Below are positions 42,910-52,325 of a DNA stretch of 64,000 nt, in pieces. The stretch covers positions 173,017 through 237,016 of the forward strand of contig CALKVK010000029.1 of NCBI GenBank assembly GCA_937996235.1, in the 5' to 3' direction. The stretch comes from an uncultured bacterium. GTDB taxonomy: Bacteria; Planctomycetota; JAJSAM01; JAJVHW01. Position 1 is the first letter of the stretch; every line of letters starts with the position of its first letter. A program made the position numbers and the translations under genes. The notes below the pieces were generated by a model that worked only from the letters and a program-made list of their open reading frames with translations, searched no databases and was not told the DNA's origin.

Positions 42910-43791
42910 CTACTTCTTGTCCTTGCCGTCCTTGTCCTCGTCCTTGCGCGGCGGGCCCTTGTACTTCGGGATCTCCACGCCGAGCTTCTTCAGCTCCTCG
43001 ACGTGCTCCTCCATCCAGGTCCGCAGCTCCGCCGCGGTCTCGATCTTCTCGCCGGTGATCTTCTCGACCGACTTGACGAGCTCCTGGATGTAGACCTTGA
43101 ACATCTGCGCCGGGGACTTCTTCCCCTTCATCTGGCTGTCGTACTTCGCGTGCCAGGCCGCCTCGGCCGCCTCCTGGTCCGCCGTGCCCGAGGCACCCGT
43201 GTCCACGGACACCTCGCCGGTCTCCCACGAGTAGCCGACGGGGTGGCGCTCCCACAGCTCGAGCAGCGTGGGCAGCGCGCGCATGTCGCGCAGGTTGCCG
43301 ACGGCGCGCACCGTCGTGATCAGCAGGAACGGGTCGCCGCCGCGGCCGAGCAGGTCGCAGAGCGACATGCACGCGGGCTTGTACTCGAGGATACCGATCG
43401 CGTTGACGATCGAGTCGATGACCTCGTTCTCGAACTTGCCCTTGTCGAGCGCCTCGTGGAGCACCTTGCCCGCGGCCTCGGCGCCGGCCTTGTCGCCGCG
43501 GAACTCCTGGAGAGCTCCCGCGAGGATCATCTGGTGCTCGAGCTCCTTGTCGCGCATCAGGAACTTGCCGAGCTCGTCCGCGGCGAGCGGGTGCTTCGTG
43601 CGCGCGAGCTCCATGACGAGGTCCGCCCACTTGGTCGGGTCCTTCGCCTTCTTCTCGTACTTCTTGAAGTAGTCGATCGCGGCCTTCGCCTGCACCGCCG
43701 CGGCGTCGTCGTCCGCGCGCGCGGCGGGCGCGGCCGCGAGGAGCGCCGCGAGGACCGCGAACGTGAGGAGGGTGCGCTGCGTGCGCTGCAT
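42910..43791 (-). CDS. Secreted HEAT-like helical protein
   Basis: This 293-residue protein has a signal peptide (LLTFAVLAALLAAAPAARA), helical repeats resembling HEAT or ARM units (LMRDKELEHQMILAGALQEF, TTVRAVGNLRDMRALPTLLE), and a Lys/Asp-rich C-terminus (KDEDKDGKDKK). No enzymatic motif is seen. It follows the vWA gene by 14 bp on the same strand. That gene also has HEAT repeats, so the two probably act together outside the cytoplasm. Confidence 0.72.
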   Translation of the reverse strand: MQRTQRTLLTFAVLAALLAAAPAARADDDAAAVQAKAAIDYFKKYEKKAKDPTKWADLVMELARTKHPLAADELGKFLMRDKELEHQMILAGALQEFRGDKAGAEAAGKVLHEALDKGKFENEVIDSIVNAIGILEYKPACMSLCDLLGRGGDPFLLITTVRAVGNLRDMRALPTLLELWERHPVGYSWETGEVSVDTGASGTADQEAAEAAWHAKYDSQMKGKKSPAQMFKVYIQELVKSVEKITGEKIETAAELRTWMEEHVEELKKLGVEIPKYKGPPRKDEDKDGKDKK

Positions 43792-43805
43792 GGGATCGCC
43801 GCCTT

Positions 43806-45356
43806 TCACTCGAAGAACTTCGCCTGCCCGCCCGTCGCCCGGCACATCTTCTTCATGAACCGCAGGTTCACGCCGATGCCGATGCAGTTGACGCGGATGG
43901 GCTTCGTCTTGTGGAGCTGCAGGACCGCCTCGAGGATCTGGTCCATGTCCACGATGTCGCCGATCGAGGGCTGCCCGTCGGTCACGAGGTAGAGCTCGTC
44001 GGGCCCCATCTCGTACGACTTCTTCTCGTTCCCCATCAGGTCGAACGCCGCCGCGAGCGCGCCCCACGTGTTCGTCTTGTCGTCGGGCTTGATCGCGTTC
44101 AGCGCGGCGATGGCCTTCTGCCGGTTCGCCGAGTTCGCGGGGACGAGGCGGCCCATCCAGGGCTCGACCTCGGTCGAGAAGAACACGATGTCGAAGAACT
44201 GGTCCTCGTGGAGCTGCGAGACGAGCAGGATGGTCTGCTCGCGCGCGAGGTCGAGGCGCGTCTTGATGCGCCACCACGGGATGTCGTACGCGTGGTCCTC
44301 GTCCTCGGGCTCCTGCGCGTTCTGCGCCCCGTCGCCGGTGACGGCGCGGCGCTGGCTCGTCTCGCGGCGCAGTCGGTCGCGGTCGATCTCGATCGGGTCG
44401 TTCATCGACAGCGAGACGTCGAGCAGCAGCACGACGCGGTTCGAGACGACCTCCATGCCGTAGAAGTGCGGGCGCTCGCTCTGGCTGGCGTACTCGGTCG
44501 GCGGGGGCGCCTCGCCCACGTCGTCGTCGCCGTCCCCACCGGCTCCGGGACCGCCGGCGCGCACCGCCCCCTCGGGCACGACGTCCTCGCCCGCCAGGAA
44601 GCGGCGCCACTTCTGCGCGTCGCGGCCGAGGCGCCGGCCGCAGATGCGCGCGAGCGCCTCGGAGGCGTCCACCGCGATGCGGCCCGTGTAATCGTCGAGC
44701 ATGTCGACGAGCGCCGGCACGGCCTGCGCCTTGAGCGCGTCCTTCGCCTCGAGCCGCGGCAGCGCCTCGATGGCCGCGGACTGCACCTGCCACGCGCTGT
44801 CGGAGAGGAGCACGAGGAGCGCGTCGAGCGCGTCGCCGGCGCGGTGCATGCCGAGGCCGTACGCGGCCATCCCGCGGATGCGCGGTTCGCGGTCCTTCAC
44901 CGCGGCGAGGAGGGCGTTGTGGGGCGCGGTGCCGTCGATCGACGCCAGCGCCTCCAGGTACACCACGCGCTGCTCGACCTTGCCCCTGCCCGCGAGGCCC
45001 ACGAGCTCGGCGACGGCGGCCTCGTCGCGCACCCGCCCGAGCACGCCCACGGCGCGGGCGAGCACGTCGGCGCGCTTCTCGCGGGGCACGACCACCCGGG
45101 AGATGACGTCGACCTTGATCGCGTCGGTCGCCTCGGCGAGCGCGGCGACGGCGTCGGCGCGCGCCTTCGCGTCCTCCGAGTCGTAGCCCGTCTCGAACGC
45201 GAGCTCCGCGGCGGTCTTCTCGCCCTTCTTGGTGCCCGCGAACGCGTCGTCGCACGCGCCGCCCAGCGCGGCGAGAACCAGCGCGGCGAGAACCAGCGCG
45301 GCGAGTGCGAGGGTGGCGACGAGGAGCGTCCCGAGGAGGGTCCTTCCCGCAGTCAT
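43806..45356 (-). CDS. HEAT-repeat and von Willebrand factor A domain protein
   Basis: The 516-residue protein has a long hydrophobic leader ending in a possible lipobox (ALGGAC), HEAT repeats (about 55-240, such as EPRIRGMAAYGLGMHRAGDA), an acidic Gly/Asp linker, and a vWA domain (about 305-516). The metal-ion site motif is LLLDVSLSMNDP (D-x-S-x-S), with TNTWGAL and VTDGQPS completing it. vWA domains bind partners through Mg2+. ATG at 45354-45356 is chosen over GTG at 45374; neither has a clear ribosome site. It is paired with the downstream HEAT protein. Confidence 0.82.
   Translation of the reverse strand: MTAGRTLLGTLLVATLALAALVLAALVLAALGGACDDAFAGTKKGEKTAAELAFETGYDSEDAKARADAVAALAEATDAIKVDVISRVVVPREKRADVLARAVGVLGRVRDEAAVAELVGLAGRGKVEQRVVYLEALASIDGTAPHNALLAAVKDREPRIRGMAAYGLGMHRAGDALDALLVLLSDSAWQVQSAAIEALPRLEAKDALKAQAVPALVDMLDDYTGRIAVDASEALARICGRRLGRDAQKWRRFLAGEDVVPEGAVRAGGPGAGGDGDDDVGEAPPPTEYASQSERPHFYGMEVVSNRVVLLLDVSLSMNDPIEIDRDRLRRETSQRRAVTGDGAQNAQEPEDEDHAYDIPWWRIKTRLDLAREQTILLVSQLHEDQFFDIVFFSTEVEPWMGRLVPANSANRQKAIAALNAIKPDDKTNTWGALAAAFDLMGNEKKSYEMGPDELYLVTDGQPSIGDIVDMDQILEAVLQLHKTKPIRVNCIGIGVNLRFMKKMCRATGGQAKFFE
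45264..45305. repeat. 15-bp tandem repeat in a leader-peptide region
   Basis: The unit CAGCGCGGCGAGAAC occurs about 2.8 times in tandem. It encodes the repeated V-L-A-A-L of the vWA protein leader. It may vary in copy number by slippage and would then change leader length. Confidence 0.7.
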
Positions 45357-45411
45357 GACCGGGGAGGATACCACCCCGCCGAGCCGGTGGGAGTCCGCGG
45401 CCGGCGGAGCG

Positions 45412-46260
45412 TCAGTCGGGCGGGAACAGCGCCGCGAGCGCGGCGCCCGCGCGGCGCACGCCCTCGTCGCGCTCCGCGACCACGTCGAGGCGCAGCGTGA
45501 GCAGCTCCAGCGCGAGCGGCGGACCCGGTTCCAGGGCGCCGTCGTGGAACACCTTCACGGCCGTGCCGCAGGTGTCGCACGCTTCGAGGGCCGCCGGGCC
45601 CGCGTCGCGTCCGGCGAGCACGCGCAGACGGTCCGCGCGGTCCTCGTCGCACTGCGGGCAGGCCATGCCCGGCCGCGTCCACCGGCCTCCGCAGAGGACG
45701 CAGAGCAGCAGGCGGTCGGCGCCGGCCTGCGCGACGGCCGCGGCGGGCGGCAGGCCGCACCACGGGCACGCCGGGCGCGTCCAGCGCCCGGGACCCGGGC
45801 CGCTGAACGCGCGGGCGAGGTGCGCGGCGGGCGCGGCGAGGGCGCGCAGGAAGAGGAAGCGCAGGAGCGGCGCGTGCGGGAGCGCACCGTGGGACAGCTC
45901 GGCCGCGGGATCGTCGAGGAGCTCGTCCCACGGGAAGTCGTCCCGTGCGGCGGCGTCCGCGATCTCCGCCGCGGGTCCGGCGACGGGCGGGAACTCCGCG
46001 CCCACGCGAAGCGCGAGGCGCCGCGTGAGCGGGGCGACGAGACCGCGCAGGACGTCGCGGCGCGCGGCCGCGAGCAGCGTGCGCCCGGCCAGCCAGTGCA
46101 GGGCCGGCGGTCCTGCGAACGCAGGCCGCGCGGCGGGCCCGCTGCCGTCGGTGGCGAACGCGAGCGTCTCCTCCGCGAGCGCGCGGTGCAGCCGCGCGAG
46201 CGGCGCGAGCTCGGCGCGCTCCCGCTCGATGCGCTCGAGGGTCCAGAGCTCGTCGTCCAC
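45412..46260 (-). CDS. fdhE: FdhE-like formate dehydrogenase accessory protein
   Basis: This 282-residue protein has the four rubredoxin-type Cys pairs of FdhE in order: ACPWCGLPP, LLCVLCGGRW, ACPQCDEDR and EACDTCGTAVKVF. An N-terminal helical domain of about 150 residues precedes them. FdhE helps assemble respiratory formate dehydrogenase, which is often a selenoenzyme. No fdh gene is in the window. The start is GTG at 46258-46260. The tail (LELLTLRLDVVAERDEGVRR) fits the family end. Confidence 0.82.
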   Translation of the reverse strand: MDDELWTLERIERERAELAPLARLHRALAEETLAFATDGSGPAARPAFAGPPALHWLAGRTLLAAARRDVLRGLVAPLTRRLALRVGAEFPPVAGPAAEIADAAARDDFPWDELLDDPAAELSHGALPHAPLLRFLFLRALAAPAAHLARAFSGPGPGRWTRPACPWCGLPPAAAVAQAGADRLLLCVLCGGRWTRPGMACPQCDEDRADRLRVLAGRDAGPAALEACDTCGTAVKVFHDGALEPGPPLALELLTLRLDVVAERDEGVRRAGAALAALFPPD

Positions 46261-46367
46261 GCCCGGACGCTACCCACGTCGCGACCTGCCGCCAAGCTGC
46301 GCGTCGAGAGCCCCCTTGCGCTCGGCGCGCGGTTCCGTCACCGTGACCCCGGGGACAGGAGGCACCG

Positions 46368-47165
46368 ATGCTGCAGACGACCCGATTCCGCGCCGCGCTC
46401 ACGACGGCGGCGCTCCTCGCAGGCGCCGCGCTCGGCACGGCCCTGCCGCCCCGCGACGCGCACGCGGCCGATGAGGCGGGCTTCGCGATCCGCGGCACGG
46501 ACCGCATCCAGGTGAAGGGCAAGGGCGCGAAGGCGGTGATCCAGGGGCTGTTCGTCACGCTGTCGGAGGCGGGACACTTCGTCGTGGCCGTCGGCGACGA
46601 GTTCTGGGAAGGCGACATCGTCGGGACAGGCGCAGACATGCACGTCGAGCTGCAGGCCGGCGTGTTCGAGCGCATCGAGTCCGCGATCTCGATCCACACG
46701 GCGAAGCGCCTGGGGAAGAAGTTCGTCACGCGCGAGCTCCGCGACAAGGTCACCGCGGCACGCGCCGCGCACCAGCGCCTCGTCGACGAGGCCGCGGCGC
46801 TGCAGGCACGCGTCGACGACCTGAACACGCGCATCTCGAACGCGCAGTCGGGCGGGACCCTCCCCGCCGATCTCCTGCTGCTGCTCATCGCGGCGCGCAA
46901 CCAGGCCGTGTCCGACAAGACCGCGAAGGACGGCGAGGTGACGTCCGCGCTGCAGCAGATCGCCATCGCGGAGAGCGCGCTGACGCCGGAGTTCGGCGCG
47001 GAGGTCACGGCGATGGACCTGACCTTCCGCACGAACCGCGCGCGCACGAAGGTGAAGGTGAAGGCGGTCATCGACTTCACGCTGCTCGAGATCCACGACC
47101 ACCGCACCTACAGCGGGCGCCGGAAGGTCACGGGCCGGGGCCCGCTCAGCAAGGGGATCGGGTGA
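46368..47165 (+). CDS. Secreted coiled-coil protein of unknown function
   Basis: The 265-residue protein has a signal peptide (AALTTAALLAGAALGTALPP), a small beta-rich stretch (about 38-95), a coiled coil (VTAARAAHQRLVDEAAALQA to NTRISNAQ, about 125-165), and a further helical part. Repeating Lys in the C-terminus (ARTKVKVKAVIDFTLLEIHD) suggests a beta-hairpin. I do not recognise it. It overlaps the 3' end of the convergent methyltransferase gene by 20 bp. Confidence 0.68.
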   Translation: MLQTTRFRAALTTAALLAGAALGTALPPRDAHAADEAGFAIRGTDRIQVKGKGAKAVIQGLFVTLSEAGHFVVAVGDEFWEGDIVGTGADMHVELQAGVFERIESAISIHTAKRLGKKFVTRELRDKVTAARAAHQRLVDEAAALQARVDDLNTRISNAQSGGTLPADLLLLLIAARNQAVSDKTAKDGEVTSALQQIAIAESALTPEFGAEVTAMDLTFRTNRARTKVKVKAVIDFTLLEIHDHRTYSGRRKVTGRGPLSKGIG

Positions 47166-48384
47166 GAACGGCGGTCGGGACCCCCGCGACGCGCGTGGCG
47201 AAGACGTCGAGGGGCTCCGACGCCGCGCGCTCCGGGAGCCCGGCGCGCAACACACGTTCGAGGGCGGGCGCGGTCTCGGCGACGCCGCGGCAGTGGACGC
47301 GCAGGTCCGCCGGCGCGAGCGCGGCGATGCGCGCGCGCAAGCGCTTGCGGTGGAGCGGCAGCGACTCGAGCACCGCGTGCTCCGTCAGCCACGGCGTCAC
47401 GACGCCGGCGTCGCCGGTGAGCAGCGCGATGCCGTCCGAGACGAGGCCCAGCGCGTGGCGCTCGCAGAGCTCCGCGAGCAGGCGCGCGCGCACCGCGGCC
47501 GGGTCGGGCACGTAGAGCGCGGGCCCGAGCGCGCGCGTCGGCGCGTCCGCACGGTTCCCCGCGAGCACGAGCGACGGGCCGTCGTCGGGCAGCAGCACGG
47601 CACGCACGCGCGGCTCGGGCGCGTCGCCGCGGCCGTCGGACGCGAGGAACGCCTCGACGCACGCGCCGCCGTGCGACACGTAGCTGACGGCGAAGCGCGG
47701 ACCGGCGGCGTCCGGATCGAGCGCCGAAGCGGCTTTCACGAACACCGGACGCGTCCCCGCTGCGAGGTCGCGGAGCGCCGACAGCGGCGGCGACCAGCGC
47801 TCCGGGTCGAGCGTGCGCACGCCGCCCGGGCGGCGGTCCGGGTCCACGAACACCGCGTCGGCGCGGGACGCGTCGCCGTCGAGCGCCGCGAGTCCGTCGG
47901 CGACGAGCGCGCGCGCGGAGCCGAGCCCGAGCGCCATCAGGTTCGTGTGCGCACACGCGGCGCGCACGGGGTCCACGTCGGTCGCGATCAGGTTCGCCGC
48001 GCGGTGCGCGAGCGCGAGCGAGTCGCCGCCGCAGCCGCAGCCGATCTCGAGCAGACGGCAGCCCTCGGGGAGCTGCTGCGCGTGCCACGTCGCGACGCGC
48101 GCGGACGTCGCCTGCTCGACCGCGCCGCGCACGGCGAGCAGGCTCTCGTCGAGACCGAGCTTCGCCGCGAGGCGGCGTCCCTCGCCGACGAGCTCGAGCG
48201 CCGCGGCGCGCTCCTCGGCCGGCGCGTCGGGCCGCCGCGCGCGCAGGTGCTCCGCGGCGCGCAACGCATCCCGCGGCTCGGCGTCGACCGCGAGCCCCGC
48301 CTCGACGAGCAAGCGCCATCCGGGCTCCGCGAGCACGCGCAGCGCGGCGGCCTCGAACGTGCTCCGCGTCGGATCGCCGCCCAT
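47146..48384 (-). CDS. THUMP-like class I SAM methyltransferase
   Basis: This 412-residue protein has an N-terminal helical domain (about 1-95), a Rossmann methyltransferase domain with motif I RLLEIGCGCGGDSLALAHRA, acidic loop IATDVDPVR and motif IV AVFVDPDRRPGG. The C-terminal domain (FATRVAGVPTAVLTR) resembles the THUMP-like C-domain of COG0742/RsmD-like relatives of unknown target. An RNA substrate is likely, from the D-P-x-R motif, but not proven. Confidence 0.82.
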   Translation of the reverse strand: MGGDPTRSTFEAAALRVLAEPGWRLLVEAGLAVDAEPRDALRAAEHLRARRPDAPAEERAAALELVGEGRRLAAKLGLDESLLAVRGAVEQATSARVATWHAQQLPEGCRLLEIGCGCGGDSLALAHRAANLIATDVDPVRAACAHTNLMALGLGSARALVADGLAALDGDASRADAVFVDPDRRPGGVRTLDPERWSPPLSALRDLAAGTRPVFVKAASALDPDAAGPRFAVSYVSHGGACVEAFLASDGRGDAPEPRVRAVLLPDDGPSLVLAGNRADAPTRALGPALYVPDPAAVRARLLAELCERHALGLVSDGIALLTGDAGVVTPWLTEHAVLESLPLHRKRLRARIAALAPADLRVHCRGVAETAPALERVLRAGLPERAASEPLDVFATRVAGVPTAVLTRSPC

Positions 48385-48394
48385 GCCGCGCGGT

Positions 48395-51300
48395 TCAGGC
48401 CGTGTCGCCGGAGCGGATCGGCGTCGCGGCTCTCGAAGCGCGCAGCGCCGCCGCGCCCGCGACGATCTCGCGCGCGGGGCTCGCTGAGGCGCAGAAGCGC
48501 GTGCGGTCCTCCTCGCGGAGCGTCCCTGCGAAGCGGTGCAGGATGCCCTCGGCCTCGAGCAGCAGGCGGTCCGCGAGACGCGGGTCGCGGCGCACGCGCG
48601 CGACGAGCGACTCGACGAACACGACCTCGATCTGCGCGAGGATCGCGCCCGGGAGCTCGTCGACCTCCTGCCGCGCCTCGGCGAGCTGCACGCTCGACGC
48701 GTCCGCGTCGCCGCGCCGCGCGGCGAGCAGTCCGAGCAGCGAGAGCGCCACGGCCGTGACCGACGGCGTGCTCGCGGCGCGCGACAGCTCGACGGCGCGC
48801 TGCAGGAGCTGCGCGGCCTCCTCGGTGTCGGCGGCGAGCGCGGCGACGCGGCCCGACGCGAGGAACGCCGCAGCCTGTCCGCCGACGTCGTTGCTGCCGT
48901 CGAGGGCGCGCACCGCGCGCTCGAGGAGTCCGGCTGCGATCGTGATCTCGCCGCGCACGCGCGCGACCTCGCCGAGGCCGGTGAGCGCGTAGCCCTCGAG
49001 GCGCGCGTCGCCGATCTCGCGCGCGGCGCGCAGCGCGTCGCCGTAGTGGTCGCGCGCCTCCTCGGTGCGCCCGAGGACGAACTCGGTCGTCGCGAGGTTC
49101 AGGAGCGCCGCGAGCTCCTCGGGACGCGCGCCGACCTCACGGCTCGCGCGGCACGCGGCGCGGTGCAGGGCGCGCGCCTCGGCGAGCCGCATCGAGTCCT
49201 GCATGAGCAGGCCGAGCTGACCGAGCGCACGCGCCTCGCCGTAGCCGTCGCCGAGCGAGCGGTGGATCGCGAGCGTGCGGCGCAGGTACTGCTCGGCCTT
49301 CACCGGGTCGTCGGTCGCGGACGCGATCGCGCCGAGACTCGCGAGCACCTCGGCCTCGCTCGCGAGGTCGCCGGAGCGGCGGTAGATGCCCATCGCGAGG
49401 CGCTGCAGCTCCTCCGCGTGGTCCCACGAGCCGACGCCCTGGCTGATGGTGCCGAGCGCCTGGAGCGCCTCGGCCTCCGCCTCCTCGTCGCGGATGCGCC
49501 GCGAGAGCTCGAGCACGCGCTGCATGTGCGTGCGCGCCTCCTGGTAGCGCCCCTCGCGGAACGCGACCGTGCCGAGCAGCCGCAGGCAGCGCGCCTCGAG
49601 CCGCACGTCGCCGCCCTCGTCGGCCTGCCGCAGCGCCTCGCGCGCCTCGTGCCGCGCGCGCTTGATCTGCCCGGTCAGGAGACGCAGCCGCGCCGACTCG
49701 AGGATCGCGCGCGCCTCGCGCACGATGTCGCCGTAGTCGCGCGCGCGCAGCAGCGCCTCGTCGAGCACCTCGCGCTGCTCGACGCGCCGGCCCTGCAGCC
49801 CCAGCAGGTCGCTGCGCTCGACGAGCAGGTCGATGAGCTCCGCCTTGCGGCCCTGCGCGCGCGCGAGGGCGCGGCACGCGAGATCCGCGAGACGCTCCGC
49901 GTCGCCGATGCGCCACGTGTCGCGCAGGTGCACGAGCGCCGCGGCGACGTAGAGCAGGCCGCGCGCCTCGCGCCCGGCGAGCAGGTAGTGCCACGCGATG
50001 CGGTAGCTCAGGATGCCGTGGATCTCGGACGGCGGCAGGTGGTCCGGGTTGCGGCACGCGAGGAACGCGTCGGCGGTCGCCTCGTGACGCTGCTGCAGGT
50101 CCTCGTCGTCGAGCGTGTCGTGGAGCCGGCCGAGCAGCGCGTTGCTCGTGAAGCGCCACACCGGCTGCTCGCCGCACAGGAACTGGCCGGCCGCGAGCGC
50201 TTCGAAGTCGGTCGGCAGCACCTCTCCCGCGAGGGCCCGCGCGACGACGTCGGCGTCGAACACGAGGCCCTGCACAGACGCCATCTCGAGCGCCGCGCGG
50301 TGCTGGGCGGGGAGCGAGTCGAGGCGCGCGCCGACGAGCTCGTCGAGGGTCGCGGGCAGCGCGCCGATCGCGGGCGCGGCGCCCTCGCCGCCGGTCGCGT
50401 CCTCGAAGCCGCCGCCCGGCATGCAGCGCAGCGTGCCGCGTGCGACGAGCAGGCGGGCCGCCTCGACGAGCCCGAGCGGATTGAGCCGCAGCTCGGCGTC
50501 GAGCGCGGCGACGAGTGCGTCGGCCGTGGCGCGCGGCCGCACGAGCGCACGCGCGACGTCGTGGGCGCCGTCGGGCGTGAGCGGCGCGATCTCGTGGCGC
50601 GCGTGACGCGGCAGCACCGAGAGCGACGCGACGAGCGCGGAGAGCTGCGAGCGCTCGGGCGCCGGGCGGTGCGAGCCGATCAGCAGCAGCGGCAGCGTGT
50701 CGCACGCGCGTGCCAGGTGGCCGAAGAGGTCGAGGCCCTCGGGGTCCGCCCACTGCAGGTTCTCGACGACGAACACCACGGGCCCCACGCGCGTGAGCGT
50801 CCGCAGGCACTGCAGGAACGCGCTCGCCAGCGACTCGCGGCGCAGGCGCTCCTCGCCGTCCGGCAGGGGCGAGCTGGAGAGGAACGCGGCGAAGGCCGTC
50901 GCGATCGCGGTCGCGTCGCCGAGCAGCGGCACGACGTCGTTGGCCGTCACCTCGCGGCGGTCGCCGGCCACCCAGCGCGTGAGCGCCTCGCTGAACGCCT
51001 GCATCGGACGTCCGATGCCGCGCGAGCGGTGCTCGCCGTGCAGCACGACCAGGCCCGGGATGCGCCGCGCGCGCTCGAGCAGCGCGTCGAGGATGCGCGT
51101 CTTGCCGACGCCCGCCGCGCCCTCGACGAGCACGACGCCGCCGCCCTCCTCGCGCAGCGCGCGCACGTGCGCGAGCAGCGCGCCGAGCTCCTCCTCGCGG
51201 CCGATGCACGGCGCATCGTGCGGTGCGAGCCCGACGCCGTGCGAGCGGCGCTCCTCGAACCACTCCGGCTCGGGCATGGGCGCGGGCGGCGGGATCGGCG

Positions 51301-52207
51301 GCGGCTCGGGGTCCGGCTCGGGCGTCGGCATGTCCACCGACACCTCGTCGAGCGGCGCCTGGACGATGCGCCGCGCGCGCCACCACTCGCTCTCGCGCCG
51401 CAGCGCGAGGATCTCGACCAGCTCCGCCGCGGACGCGATGCGGCAGTCGACGTCGGGCTCGAGCAGCTCGTGGACGACCTCGCTGAGGAACGCCGAGGTG
51501 CCGGGGCGCGCGTCGCTCGGCCGGCGCGACGGCTGCTCGTCGGAGGGCTGCCGCTGGTACCACTCGCCCGCGGCGCAGCGGTAGAGCAGCGACCCGACCG
51601 AGTAGAGGTCGGCGCGCGCCGACGGACGCGGGTCGGGCTCGATCAGCTCCGGGGCGACGGCGCGGCGGTCGGCGTCCGTGGCGTCGGCGCTCCGCGCGCG
51701 CTGCGCGATCACGGGACCGAGCCCGACGTCCACGAGCACGACGGAGCTGTCGTCGCGCAGGAGCACGCGCGACGGGTCGATCGCGAGGCCGTGGAGCCCC
51801 GCGGCGTGGATGTCGCGGACGGCGGCGGCGAGGGCGACGGCGACGGCCTCGGTGAGCGGGTCGGGGAGCGCCCCGACGTCGCGCAGCAGCGCCTCCAGCG
51901 TGCGCCCGGAGACCAGCGGCGAGACCCACCAGAAGCGGCGCAGGGGGGCCTCGCCGTCGATGCCGAAGTCGAGGGGCGCGGAGACGCCGGCCCCCGTGAG
52001 GCCGCGCGCGAGGCCGTGGGCGTGCAGCAGCTCGCGCAGCACGCCGTCGCCGCCGGCCTCGTTCTCGCCGACCACGCACAGGCGCAGCTCGGTGCCCACG
52101 GGCACGGGCGCGCCGCCCTCGACGACCCGCGCCAGGTACTCCGAGCCCGGACCCGATCGTTCGACCGGGCGCGTGATCTCGTAGGCGTGGATTCGAGTGA
52201 CGCTCAT
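48395..52207 (-). CDS. Pseudokinase-AAA ATPase-TPR signalling protein
   Basis: The 1270-residue protein has three parts. Residues about 1-290 follow a Ser/Thr kinase fold, but the VAIK Lys and HRD-K-N residues are missing (HGLAIDPSRVLL in place of H-x-D-x-K-x-x-N), with DFG changed to DVG, so it is probably a pseudokinase. From about 343 lies an AAA/STAND-like ATPase: GREEELGALLAHV, Walker A GAAGVGKTRILDAL and Walker B VVFVVENLQWAD. The last 500 residues are TPR repeats (for example EARRLGTVAFREGRYQEA-like units). The design is like PknK/MalT-type regulators, without a DNA-binding domain. ATG at 52205-52207 starts the kinase fold. Confidence 0.85.
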   Translation of the reverse strand: MSVTRIHAYEITRPVERSGPGSEYLARVVEGGAPVPVGTELRLCVVGENEAGGDGVLRELLHAHGLARGLTGAGVSAPLDFGIDGEAPLRRFWWVSPLVSGRTLEALLRDVGALPDPLTEAVAVALAAAVRDIHAAGLHGLAIDPSRVLLRDDSSVVLVDVGLGPVIAQRARSADATDADRRAVAPELIEPDPRPSARADLYSVGSLLYRCAAGEWYQRQPSDEQPSRRPSDARPGTSAFLSEVVHELLEPDVDCRIASAAELVEILALRRESEWWRARRIVQAPLDEVSVDMPTPEPDPEPPPIPPPAPMPEPEWFEERRSHGVGLAPHDAPCIGREEELGALLAHVRALREEGGGVVLVEGAAGVGKTRILDALLERARRIPGLVVLHGEHRSRGIGRPMQAFSEALTRWVAGDRREVTANDVVPLLGDATAIATAFAAFLSSSPLPDGEERLRRESLASAFLQCLRTLTRVGPVVFVVENLQWADPEGLDLFGHLARACDTLPLLLIGSHRPAPERSQLSALVASLSVLPRHARHEIAPLTPDGAHDVARALVRPRATADALVAALDAELRLNPLGLVEAARLLVARGTLRCMPGGGFEDATGGEGAAPAIGALPATLDELVGARLDSLPAQHRAALEMASVQGLVFDADVVARALAGEVLPTDFEALAAGQFLCGEQPVWRFTSNALLGRLHDTLDDEDLQQRHEATADAFLACRNPDHLPPSEIHGILSYRIAWHYLLAGREARGLLYVAAALVHLRDTWRIGDAERLADLACRALARAQGRKAELIDLLVERSDLLGLQGRRVEQREVLDEALLRARDYGDIVREARAILESARLRLLTGQIKRARHEAREALRQADEGGDVRLEARCLRLLGTVAFREGRYQEARTHMQRVLELSRRIRDEEAEAEALQALGTISQGVGSWDHAEELQRLAMGIYRRSGDLASEAEVLASLGAIASATDDPVKAEQYLRRTLAIHRSLGDGYGEARALGQLGLLMQDSMRLAEARALHRAACRASREVGARPEELAALLNLATTEFVLGRTEEARDHYGDALRAAREIGDARLEGYALTGLGEVARVRGEITIAAGLLERAVRALDGSNDVGGQAAAFLASGRVAALAADTEEAAQLLQRAVELSRAASTPSVTAVALSLLGLLAARRGDADASSVQLAEARQEVDELPGAILAQIEVVFVESLVARVRRDPRLADRLLLEAEGILHRFAGTLREEDRTRFCASASPAREIVAGAAALRASRAATPIRSGDTA

Positions 52208-52325
52208 GCGTCGGTGCGACGTCGGGGACGCGACGTGCGGCGCCATTCTTCCGAACTCCGGACCCGGCCCCGGGTGAAAACGACCCGATTCCGTCCCCTT
52301 CCTTCGGCACGCGGCGCGCGCGGCG

